A DNA stretch of 5,243 bases, from contig DNUB01000265.1 in NCBI GenBank assembly GCA_003508605.1, positions 1 through 5,243 on the forward strand, given 5' to 3'. Position 1 is the stretch's first letter; each line of letters starts with the position of its first letter. Shown piece by piece: positions 1 to 5,243 of this stretch. A model generated the notes under the pieces. The model searched no databases. It saw only the letters and a list, made by a program, of their open reading frames with translations, and was not told the origin of the DNA. The stretch comes from Oscillospiraceae bacterium. GTDB taxonomy: Bacteria; Bacillota; Clostridia; Oscillospirales; Ruminococcaceae. Both the position numbers and the translations under genes were made by a program.

Positions 1-6
1 TGCGGG

Positions 7-103
7 CGCAGCTCGTAAAAAATTACCAAAAGCCCAACGCAGTAAAAAAGCCCACGCAGTAAAAAACCCCACCGCAAGGTGAAAAAAACTGTTGTTAAAT
101 TCA
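7..103 (+). repeat. Left copy of an inverted, dispersed-type intergenic repeat
   Basis: This AT-rich non-coding stretch matches the reverse complement of 5152-5243, at the other edge of the window, along its whole length. By eye the identity is roughly 75-80 percent with a few 1-5 base gaps. Shared blocks in order are CGCAG, CGTAAAAA, TTACCAAAA, CGCAGT, AAAAAGCC, CGCAGTA, CCGCAAGGTGAAAA, ACTGTT and AAATTCA. It contains two small palindromes: GTAA-AAAA-TTAC (15-26) and CACC-GCAA-GGTG (70-81), the second with a GNRA-type loop. No open frame of note crosses it. It ends about 38 bases before the -35 box of the recJ promoter, so it does not overlap the core promoter. The homology of the two copies is directly visible. 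That it belongs to a larger genomic family is inference from two diverged copies in one small window. Confidence 0.8.
32..66 (+). repeat. Tandem 17-18 bp units inside the left repeat
   Basis: Two adjacent units, GCCCAACGCAGTAAAAAA (32-49) and GCCCACGCAGTAAAAAA (50-66), differ by one base of length. A third, diverged unit follows from 67 (CCCCACCGCAAGGTG, then an A run). The right-edge copy has the same arrangement in the opposite orientation: ACTGCGTTGGCTTTTT at 5189-5204 and ACTGCGTTTGGCTTTTT at 5207-5223. The duplication therefore predates the divergence of the two copies. Confidence 0.75.
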
Positions 104-140
104 TAACGATTGTCGCAGCAGAACCCAAATAAATTAAAGT

Positions 141-168
141 TTGACAAATTCCCCAAAAGTAGTATAAT
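141..168 (+). promoter_or_regulatory. Sigma-A type promoter for the recJ-rel-MBL operon
   Basis: A perfect -35 hexamer TTGACA (141-146) and a perfect -10 hexamer TATAAT (163-168) are separated by 16 bases, one below the optimal 17. The bases just upstream (about 127-139, AAATAAATTAAAG) are AT-rich, as in an UP element. Transcription would begin near 174-177 and leave a leader of about 60 bases before recJ. It is the only promoter-like match I see in front of the three genes, and the spacers between the genes are too short for others. The hexamers are seen directly; promoter activity is inferred. Confidence 0.85.
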
Positions 169-174
169 AATATT

Positions 175-236
175 ATCTATTGAATAAAACAAAGGAAAAG
201 ACAGAAAAGCTAAATACTGCAATACGGGTTTAAAAT
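175..236 (+). other. Untranslated leader of recJ with a poor ribosome binding site
   Basis: This is the stretch between the predicted transcription start and the recJ start codon. The only purine-rich Shine-Dalgarno-like string, AAAGGA (191-196), is about 40 bases from the ATG, too far for normal use. The bases directly before the ATG (ACGGGTTTAAAAT, 224-236) match the anti-SD poorly. An in-frame TAA at 231-233 rules out an N-terminal extension of recJ. A TTG-started frame at 180-233 exists but has no SD and looks non-coding. I see no riboswitch or attenuator-like structure. Confidence 0.5.
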
Positions 237-2258
237 ATGAAAAAATGGGTAATAAACAAACAGGACGCCTCCGCCGCAAAAAAGCTGGCAGGAGAAACAG
301 GCTTAAGCGAATTTGCCGCAAAGCTGCTGCTGAACAGGGGAATCACGGACAGAGCGGGAGCGGAGGACTTTTTTAACTGCACGGACATTTCCGACCCCAT
401 GGAAATTGCGGATATGGATAAGGCGAAAAGGCTTATAGAAAACGCCATGGACAACGGGGATAAAATAACCGTGTACGGCGATTACGACTGCGACGGGATC
501 ACCGCTACGGTTATACTGTTTAATTACCTTGAAGCAATGGGGGCGGAAGCGGATTGGTACATTCCCAGCCGTGACGAGGGCTACGGACTTAATAAAGACG
601 CCATAGATTACCTTGCCGAAAACGGCACACGGCTTATTGTTACGGTGGATAACGGAATTTCGGCAGTAGAGGAAGCAAGATATTTGCAGGAAAAGAACAT
701 AGACCTGATAATAACCGATCACCATCAGGTGCCCGACGTGCTTCCCGCCGCCAAAGCCATAGTCGATCCCCACCGCCCCGACGATTTCAGCAAATGCAAG
801 GAGCTGGCGGGCTGCGGAGTCGCCTTAAAGCTTGTTATGGCATTGGAAAACGATATCGACAGCGTTATGGAAAATTGGGGAGATTTTGCCGCCATCGGCA
901 CGGTGGGAGATCTGGTTCCTCTTACAGGCGAAAACAGAAGCATAGTAAAGCAGGGACTGCGAAATCTTAATTATACCGAAAACGGAGGACTTGTTGCGCT
1001 GCTCAGACAATGCGGCATTCACGAGGAGGACGAAATTCCCTCGGTTACGGCGGCATTTACCATTTGTCCGAGGATAAATGCAGCAGGCAGATTTTCCCAC
1101 CCCAAGGAAGCGGCGGAGCTATTTTTGTGCGACAATCCAGTGATGTACAATAAAATGGCGGAAAACCTGACCGTACTTAACTTTCAGCGGCAGGAGGAGG
1201 AAAAAGCCATTCTTTCGGATATAAGCAGGCAGATAGAAGAAAATCCGCTTATTATAAAGAAAAGGGTGCTGGTGGTCTGCGGAAAAGGCTGGCGGCACGG
1301 CGTAATAGGAATTGTAGCGTCAAAGCTGCTGAACAAATTCGGGAAGCCGGTTCTTGTTATCACCGAGGAGGGAGAAACGGCACGGGGCAGCGCAAGAAGC
1401 GTAGAGGGCTTTTCCCTTTTTGAAATGCTTTCGGAGCTGTCGGAGCTGCTTATAAGATTCGGCGGTCACACCAAAGCGGCGGGCTTTACCGTTGAAACCC
1501 AAAGGATCCCCGAATTTATGAATGCGGTAAACGAATATGCCGCAAAGCATAATCCCGTTATGCCCAAGGATATAATAAGGGCGGAAATGTCCCTTTCCGC
1601 AGACGAGCTTACCGTCGAAAACATAGAAAGCCTGGAATACTTTCAGCCCTTCGGAGAGGGAAATCCCTCTCCCGTATTTCACATAGGCGGCGCAAGGATA
1701 AAGGCGGTAAAACCCCTTAAGGAGGGGAAATATGTGGCCTTTACCGCAGAAATCGGCGGCAGGGATTTTAAAGCGGTCAGCTTTTCCTCCGCCTACGACG
1801 ATTTCGGTTTTAAGGACGGGGATATTGCCGATTTGCTGGTAACGGCGGAAATAAACGAATATAACGGCAGCCGTTCGGTGAACCTAAGGCTGAGCGACAT
1901 ACGTCCCGGCGGCTTTAGGGAAGACAGATTTTTCGCCGCAGAAAACGCTTATGAAAGCCTGTGCCTTAACGAACCGATAGACCCCGCCCTTGCAAAAAGG
2001 ATAATTCCCGACAGAAGGGTTCAGGAAGCGGTTTACGATACGGTAAAGAAAAGCTCCTGCCTTTCCGCCTGCGCCGACGCCGCATGCTCCATGGGAATAA
2101 ATTACTGTATGTTCAGAGTTGTTGTGGATATGTTTGTAAGCGTGGGACTTATGAAAATAAACGAATTTGACAATACCGTAATATTGCAAAAGCCGGCGAA
2201 CAAGGTCGATTTGGAAAACTGCCCCTTTATTCTGCACCTTAAAGAGAAACTGAAGTGA
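237..2258 (+). CDS. recJ: Single-stranded-DNA-specific 5'-3' exonuclease RecJ
   Basis: RecJ is a cytoplasmic, metal-dependent DHH-family nuclease that degrades single-stranded DNA 5' to 3' in recombination, mismatch and base-excision repair and at stalled forks. The protein is 673 residues. Its DHH-domain motifs are intact: DYDCDG (82-87), TVDNGIS (136-142), the namesake DHH (161-163), GCGVALK (192-198), GTVGDLVPL (221-229) and RINAAGR (279-285). The DHHA1 part follows with WRHGVIGIVASKL (352-364), ARGSARS (382-388) and GGH (409-411). The region around PFGEGNPSPVF (471-481) begins the OB-fold part. The last 100 or so residues (about 570-673) go beyond the E. coli RecJ core (577 aa); they are predicted helical and resemble in position the C-terminal extension of Firmicutes RecJ. 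ATG 237 is supported by an in-frame TAA at 231-233 and by the typical N-terminus MKKWVI. Recognition of the family is very secure; the role of the C-terminal part is unknown from sequence alone. It is the first gene of the operon, 10 bases before rel. Confidence 0.97.
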   Translation: MKKWVINKQDASAAKKLAGETGLSEFAAKLLLNRGITDRAGAEDFFNCTDISDPMEIADMDKAKRLIENAMDNGDKITVYGDYDCDGITATVILFNYLEAMGAEADWYIPSRDEGYGLNKDAIDYLAENGTRLIVTVDNGISAVEEARYLQEKNIDLIITDHHQVPDVLPAAKAIVDPHRPDDFSKCKELAGCGVALKLVMALENDIDSVMENWGDFAAIGTVGDLVPLTGENRSIVKQGLRNLNYTENGGLVALLRQCGIHEEDEIPSVTAAFTICPRINAAGRFSHPKEAAELFLCDNPVMYNKMAENLTVLNFQRQEEEKAILSDISRQIEENPLIIKKRVLVVCGKGWRHGVIGIVASKLLNKFGKPVLVITEEGETARGSARSVEGFSLFEMLSELSELLIRFGGHTKAAGFTVETQRIPEFMNAVNEYAAKHNPVMPKDIIRAEMSLSADELTVENIESLEYFQPFGEGNPSPVFHIGGARIKAVKPLKEGKYVAFTAEIGGRDFKAVSFSSAYDDFGFKDGDIADLLVTAEINEYNGSRSVNLRLSDIRPGGFREDRFFAAENAYESLCLNEPIDPALAKRIIPDRRVQEAVYDTVKKSSCLSACADAACSMGINYCMFRVVVDMFVSVGLMKINEFDNTVILQKPANKVDLENCPFILHLKEKLK

Positions 2259-2261
2259 GGA
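2257..2261 (+). promoter_or_regulatory. Ribosome binding site of rel
   Basis: GAGGA lies 7 bases before the ATG at 2269 and overlaps the recJ stop codon TGA (2256-2258). Ribosomes ending recJ would release on top of the rel start signal, which suggests translational coupling. This SD is clearly better than that of recJ. Confidence 0.75.
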
Positions 2262-2268
2262 ATTAACG

Positions 2269-4443
2269 ATGATCTACACCGTAGATATGCTTATCCGGCG
2301 CATAAAAAGCGGAGAAAAGCAGTATGACTTAAATAAAATAGAAGCCGCCTACGAATTTGCGGAAAAGGCTCACAGGGGACAGGTGCGCACCAGCGGCGAG
2401 CCCTATATTTCTCACCCCGTGGCGGTGGCGTATATTCTTCTTGAAATGTGTATGGATACCGACACCCTCTGCGCCGCCCTGCTTCACGATGTTGTGGAGG
2501 ATACGGGGGTGGAGCTGGACGCCATAAGGAAAAAATTCGGCGAGGACGTGGCTCTTATGGTGGACGGCGTAACCAAAATAGGCAAAGTACCGTTAAATAC
2601 AAAGGAGGAGCAGCAGGCGGAAAATATCCGAAAGATTCTTATGGCTATGAGCAAGGATATTCGGGTGATAATTATAAAGCTTGCGGACAGACTCCACAAT
2701 ATGCGCACCCTTGCCTGCCGCCCTCCCGAAAAGCAGAGAAAAACCTCTCTCGAAACCATGAGCTTTTATGCGCCCATCGCCCATCGGCTGGGTATGTATG
2801 ACATTAAAGAGGAAATGGAGGATATGGCTCTTTACTATCTGGACCCCTACGGCTACAAAGAGGTGCAGAACGCCCTGAACGCACGGAAGGACAAGGGGGA
2901 GAGCTTTATAGATACCATAAAAAGAAGAATTGCCGAAAGAATTACCGACATTCAGCCGCCCCCCGTTATCGAGGGACGTGTCAAAAGCATTTACAGCATC
3001 TATAAAAAGGTGTATGTAAAGGGCAAGAATTTTGACGAAATTTACGATATCTATGCGGTAAGAGTTATTGTGCATACCATTGTCGAATGCTACAACGTTT
3101 TGGGCATAGTTCATGATATGTTCAGACCTATCCCCTATCGCTTCAAGGATTATATCGCAACGCCCAAGCCCAACCGTTATCAGTCGCTTCACACAACCGT
3201 CATAGGCAGGGAGGGCGTGCCCTTCGAGGTGCAGATCCGTACCGTTGAAATGCACAATACGGCGCAGTACGGCGTTGCCGCCCATTGGAAATACAAGGTG
3301 GGACTTAACGGCAAGGTAGCGGGAGAAAAACGCTTTGACTGGATAAGACAGATTCTTGACCAGCAGCAGGAGGCGGACGACGTAGAGCAGATTGCGGAGG
3401 CGGTAAAGGTTGACCTTGCCCCCGACGACGTATATGTGTTTACCCCTAAGGGAGACGTTATAACTCTTCCCGTGGGTTCTACGGTTATAGACTTTGCCTA
3501 TTCCATTCACACCCAGGTGGGCAACCGTATGACGGGAGCAAAGGTTGGCGGCAGAATGGCAACCTTTGACTATCAGCTGAAAACCGGGGATATCGTTGAG
3601 ATAATGACCACCAACAGCCCTAATTACGGACCTAACCGCCACTGGCTCGATATAGCAAAGACCAACGAAGCCAAGGCGAAAATAAGAGCATGGTTTAAAA
3701 GGGAATGCAGGGGAGAAAATATCGTAAGGGGAAAAGCCGCCTTTGCCGCAGAAATGAAGCGGTGCGGCATTCCCCTTGACGAGGAGTTTATTAAGCAGAT
3801 AGCGAAAAGACAGCATTTTGATAATGCAGACGATTTTTATGCCGCAATAGGCTATGGCGGAGTAATGCTAAGCAAGATAATGCAGAAAACCAAGGAGGAT
3901 TACCTTAAGCTGCAAAAGCCCGCCGAGACTCCCCCGACGGAAACGGGAATAGCCGAAGCCATCAGCAGCACAATTGCGAAAAAGCAAAGCAGCGGCGTTA
4001 TCGTAGACGGCATAGACAGCTGCGAGGTGCGCTTTGCCAAATGCTGCAACCCGCTGCCCGGCGACGATATAGTGGGCTTTGTCACAAGGGGCTTCGGCGT
4101 ATCTGTTCACAAGGCGGACTGTAAAAATGTTGAGGAGCAGAAAAAAAATCCCGCCAACGCAGGCCGCTGGATAAACGTAAAGTGGGCAAGCGGACAGCGT
4201 GTAAACTATCAGGCTACCCTCGACATTGTGGCGCAGGACAGAACCGCTCTTGCCGCCGATATTACCCTGGCAATAGCCGCCAGCCGCATTCCCATTCACG
4301 AGCTTAACGCCCATAACCTGAAAAACGGAAACGCCAATATTTCCCTTACCGTGGAGATAAGCGGAGTGGAGCAGCTTAAAAATATTATTTTAAAGCTGAA
4401 AAAAATCGACGGAGTCGTCTCGGTGGAAAGAACGGGAAAGTAA
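2269..4443 (+). CDS. relA: Bifunctional (p)ppGpp synthetase/hydrolase, long RelA/SpoT homologue (Rel)
   Basis: Rel transfers pyrophosphate from ATP to GDP or GTP to make (p)ppGpp on starved ribosomes, and hydrolyses the alarmone when amino acids are plentiful. The 724 residues have the full family architecture. The HD hydrolase domain (about 25-160) keeps the metal ligands H49, H73-D74 and D140, plus E77-D78. The synthetase domain (about 235-345) has EGRVKSIYSIYKK (235-247), D260, YRFKDYIATPKPNRYQSLH (290-308) and E320. RFKD (291-294) is the RxKD signature of bifunctional enzymes, not the acidic ExDD of synthetase-only RelA. A TGS domain (about 386-448, DVYVFTPKGD) is followed by a helical part (about 455-545). 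The Cys-rich zinc-finger/RIS region keeps C592-C593, H614 and C618, and an ACT domain closes the protein (about 645-724). Length is normal for Rel of Firmicutes. One small oddity is AQYG (332-335), where most homologues have AEYG. Both catalytic centres look intact, so it is probably the main Rel of the cell. Its place behind recJ is typical of Firmicutes. Confidence 0.97.
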   Translation: MIYTVDMLIRRIKSGEKQYDLNKIEAAYEFAEKAHRGQVRTSGEPYISHPVAVAYILLEMCMDTDTLCAALLHDVVEDTGVELDAIRKKFGEDVALMVDGVTKIGKVPLNTKEEQQAENIRKILMAMSKDIRVIIIKLADRLHNMRTLACRPPEKQRKTSLETMSFYAPIAHRLGMYDIKEEMEDMALYYLDPYGYKEVQNALNARKDKGESFIDTIKRRIAERITDIQPPPVIEGRVKSIYSIYKKVYVKGKNFDEIYDIYAVRVIVHTIVECYNVLGIVHDMFRPIPYRFKDYIATPKPNRYQSLHTTVIGREGVPFEVQIRTVEMHNTAQYGVAAHWKYKVGLNGKVAGEKRFDWIRQILDQQQEADDVEQIAEAVKVDLAPDDVYVFTPKGDVITLPVGSTVIDFAYSIHTQVGNRMTGAKVGGRMATFDYQLKTGDIVEIMTTNSPNYGPNRHWLDIAKTNEAKAKIRAWFKRECRGENIVRGKAAFAAEMKRCGIPLDEEFIKQIAKRQHFDNADDFYAAIGYGGVMLSKIMQKTKEDYLKLQKPAETPPTETGIAEAISSTIAKKQSSGVIVDGIDSCEVRFAKCCNPLPGDDIVGFVTRGFGVSVHKADCKNVEEQKKNPANAGRWINVKWASGQRVNYQATLDIVAQDRTALAADITLAIAASRIPIHELNAHNLKNGNANISLTVEISGVEQLKNIILKLKKIDGVVSVERTGK

Positions 4444-4453
4444 ACGGGAAGAC

Positions 4454-4459
4454 AGAGGT
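4454..4459 (+). promoter_or_regulatory. Ribosome binding site of the MBL-fold hydrolase
   Basis: AGAGGT lies 6 bases before the ATG at 4466, inside the 22-base spacer after the rel stop codon (4441-4443). It fixes the start and, with the absence of a terminator or promoter in the spacer, supports co-transcription with rel. Confidence 0.7.
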
Positions 4460-4465
4460 AAAACA

Positions 4466-5086
4466 ATGACAATAACAAAGCTTACATTAGGTCCTATCGA
4501 CGTAAACTGCTATATACTGAAATATTCGGAAAACAAGGCGGCAATAGTCGACCCCGGCGACAAGGGAGAGGCAATAGCGGCGGAGCTTGAAAAACAAGGG
4601 CTTGTTCCCGAAAAAATTCTCCTTACCCACGGTCATTTCGACCATATGGGAGCGGCGGCTTTTCTAAAGGAAAAATACAAAATCCCCCTTTATATAAGCG
4701 AAAAGGACAACGCTATGCTGAATGACAGAGAAAAGTCAGGGGCATTTCTCGCCCCCTTTTTAAAATTTAACCCCGTAACTGCCGACGGATTTCTAAAGGA
4801 AGGGGATATAATAGAATTGGGGGAAAGCAAGCTAAGGGTTATGGAAACCCCCGGTCACAGCGAGGGCAGCGTATGCTTTATGGGCGAGGATTTCATTATG
4901 GCGGGGGATACGATCTTTAACGGCTCCGCAGGAAGAACAGACTTATATTCGGGAAACGGTCAAAAGCTTATGCAGTCGCTGAAAAGGCTTGCAAGGCTGG
5001 AAAAAAACTACAGGCTGTACTGCGGTCACGGCGGCGACACGGAGCTTGAAAGGGAAAAAAGCTTCAATCCCTTTTTGGATATATAG
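4466..5086 (+). CDS. Metallo-beta-lactamase-fold hydrolase, glyoxalase II-like (YcbL type)
   Basis: This is a small soluble metal-dependent hydrolase of 206 residues with no signal peptide or membrane segment. All metal ligands expected for a dinuclear site are present: THGHFDH (54-60, giving H55, H57, D59 and H60), H131 in TPGHSEGS, D148 in AGDTIF, and H188 in CGHGGDT. GSAGRTDL (153-160) and the closing NPFL (201-204) are typical of the glyoxalase II-like subgroup. The protein is shorter than classical GloB and lacks its C-terminal glutathione-binding domain, so hydroxyacylglutathione hydrolysis is not assured; a thioester or related small ester is a fair guess. Homologues often sit behind rel (and dtd) in Clostridia. 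The start at 4466 has a good SD. It is the last gene in the window, with the stop at 5084-5086. The fold and metal site are secure; the substrate is unknown. Confidence 0.92.
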   Translation: MTITKLTLGPIDVNCYILKYSENKAAIVDPGDKGEAIAAELEKQGLVPEKILLTHGHFDHMGAAAFLKEKYKIPLYISEKDNAMLNDREKSGAFLAPFLKFNPVTADGFLKEGDIIELGESKLRVMETPGHSEGSVCFMGEDFIMAGDTIFNGSAGRTDLYSGNGQKLMQSLKRLARLEKNYRLYCGHGGDTELEREKSFNPFLDI

Positions 5087-5092
5087 TTTTAG

Positions 5093-5121
5093 AAAAACGG
5101 CTCAGGTTGGAAAATCGGCTC
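5093..5121 (+). repeat. Short direct repeat after the hydrolase gene
   Basis: AAAAACGGCTC (5093-5103) and AAAATCGGCTC (5111-5121) differ at one base and are offset by 18 bases. The second copy overlaps the hairpin at 5117-5134. No function can be assigned; with units this short, chance or local slippage is possible. Confidence 0.4.
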
Positions 5122-5134
5122 TTTGAAAAGAGTC
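5117..5134 (+). terminator. Weak hairpin after the operon, possible terminator
   Basis: GGCTCTT (5117-5123) can pair with AAGAGTC (5128-5134) around a TGAA loop: seven pairs including one G-U. It lies 30 bases after the stop of the last gene, where a terminator would be expected. The following bases (TACTTCGAAAC) have no U-tract, so it is not a convincing intrinsic terminator. Real termination may occur further on, in or after the T-rich repeat at 5152-5243. Confidence 0.25.
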
Positions 5135-5151
5135 TACTTCGAAACTTGGAT

Positions 5152-5243
5152 TGAATTTATTAACAGTGGTTTTCACCTTGCGGGGGGTACTGCGTTGGCT
5201 TTTTGAACTGCGTTTGGCTTTTTGGTAATTTTTACGTCCTGCG
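5152..5243 (-). repeat. Right copy of the intergenic repeat, inverted relative to the left copy
   Basis: Read on the minus strand, this segment follows the order of 7-103: CGCAG, CGTAAAAA, TTACCAAAA, two AAGCC-CGCAGT units, CCGCAAGGTGAAAA, ACTGTT and AAATTCA. It runs into the window edge, so its outer boundary is unknown. The GTAA/TTAC palindrome is kept (GTAA-TTT-TTAC, 5225-5235). The second one is damaged: CACC-TTGC-GGGG (5172-5183) has one mismatch where the left copy pairs perfectly. On the + strand it is T-rich, with several T5 runs, and lies 65 bases after the hydrolase stop, so the operon transcript may end in it. Confidence 0.8.

Noticed and set aside
94..107. Inverted repeat GTTA-N6-TAAC upstream of the promoter, a possible operator
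   Set aside because: It has only four paired bases on each side, lies over 30 bases before the -35 box and overlaps the end of the dispersed repeat. It matches no regulator site I know, including the Firmicutes LexA box.
164..176. AT palindrome ATAATATTAT overlapping the -10 box
   Set aside because: It is a low-complexity A/T string expected around a TATAAT box, with no second half-site or known operator pattern.
180..233. TTG-started 17-codon leader peptide frame before recJ
   Set aside because: It begins close to the predicted transcript start with no SD and has no run of regulatory codons or attenuator hairpins. Its stop, TAA at 231-233, is useful only to fix the recJ start.
303..2237. 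Several minus-strand open frames of 72-156 codons opposite recJ
   Set aside because: All are covered by a well-conserved recJ reading frame, and none has a recognisable motif or a plausible gene context.
2448..2801. A 117-codon + strand open frame in another phase inside rel
   Set aside because: It overlaps the HD domain coding sequence, is rich in Arg and Gly as expected from a frame-shifted reading, and has no family resemblance.
2593..3816. A 407-codon open frame on the minus strand, antisense to rel
   Set aside because: It lies fully opposite the conserved catalytic and TGS regions of rel. Its translation shows no recognisable domain, it has a biased composition, and it has no promoter or gene context. 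It is a by-product of the codon use of the + strand.
1..5243. The inverted repeats as ends of a transposon or genomic island carrying the three genes
   Set aside because: The cargo is core housekeeping with uniform codon use and there is no transposase or integrase. The two repeat copies are strongly diverged and no target duplication can be seen.

Overview
The window carries one compact operon on the + strand: recJ, a long bifunctional relA/spoT-type gene, and a small metallo-beta-lactamase-fold hydrolase. Spacers between the genes are only 10 and 22 bases. A near-consensus housekeeping (sigma-A type) promoter stands in front of recJ. I see no RNA genes, CRISPR array, transposase or phage gene. 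The long minus-strand open frames lie antisense to conserved coding sequence and are treated as shadows.

The organism is most likely a member of Clostridia (Bacillota), perhaps near the Ruminococcaceae/Oscillospiraceae. The reasons are the order recJ - rel - MBL hydrolase, a single Rel enzyme with the RxKD signature instead of separate RelA and SpoT, a RecJ with a C-terminal extension of about 100 residues, roughly balanced base composition, frequent ATA and AAG/GGA codons, and a TTGACA-16-TATAAT promoter. Genus-level placement is inference. In many Firmicutes apt lies between recJ and relA, and dtd follows relA. Neither is present here, so this is a trimmed version of that neighbourhood.

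Layout: 1-140 is a non-coding end with a repeat (about 7-103). 141-168 is the promoter and about 175-236 is an untranslated leader. 237-2258 is recJ, 2269-4443 is rel, and 4466-5086 is the hydrolase. 5087-5243 is a non-coding tail with a short hairpin and a second, inverted copy of the same repeat (about 5152-5243).

The genes join DNA repair (RecJ, 5'-3' single-strand exonuclease) with stringent-response control (Rel makes and degrades (p)ppGpp) and a hydrolase of unknown substrate. Co-transcription is well supported, but no direct functional link between the products can be read from the sequence. The least ordinary feature is the diverged inverted repeat pair at the two edges. It has internal tandem CGCAGTAAAAA-type units and two small palindromes, and looks like a dispersed intergenic repeat family. 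I found no convincing evidence of a new multi-gene system; the coding content is core housekeeping.
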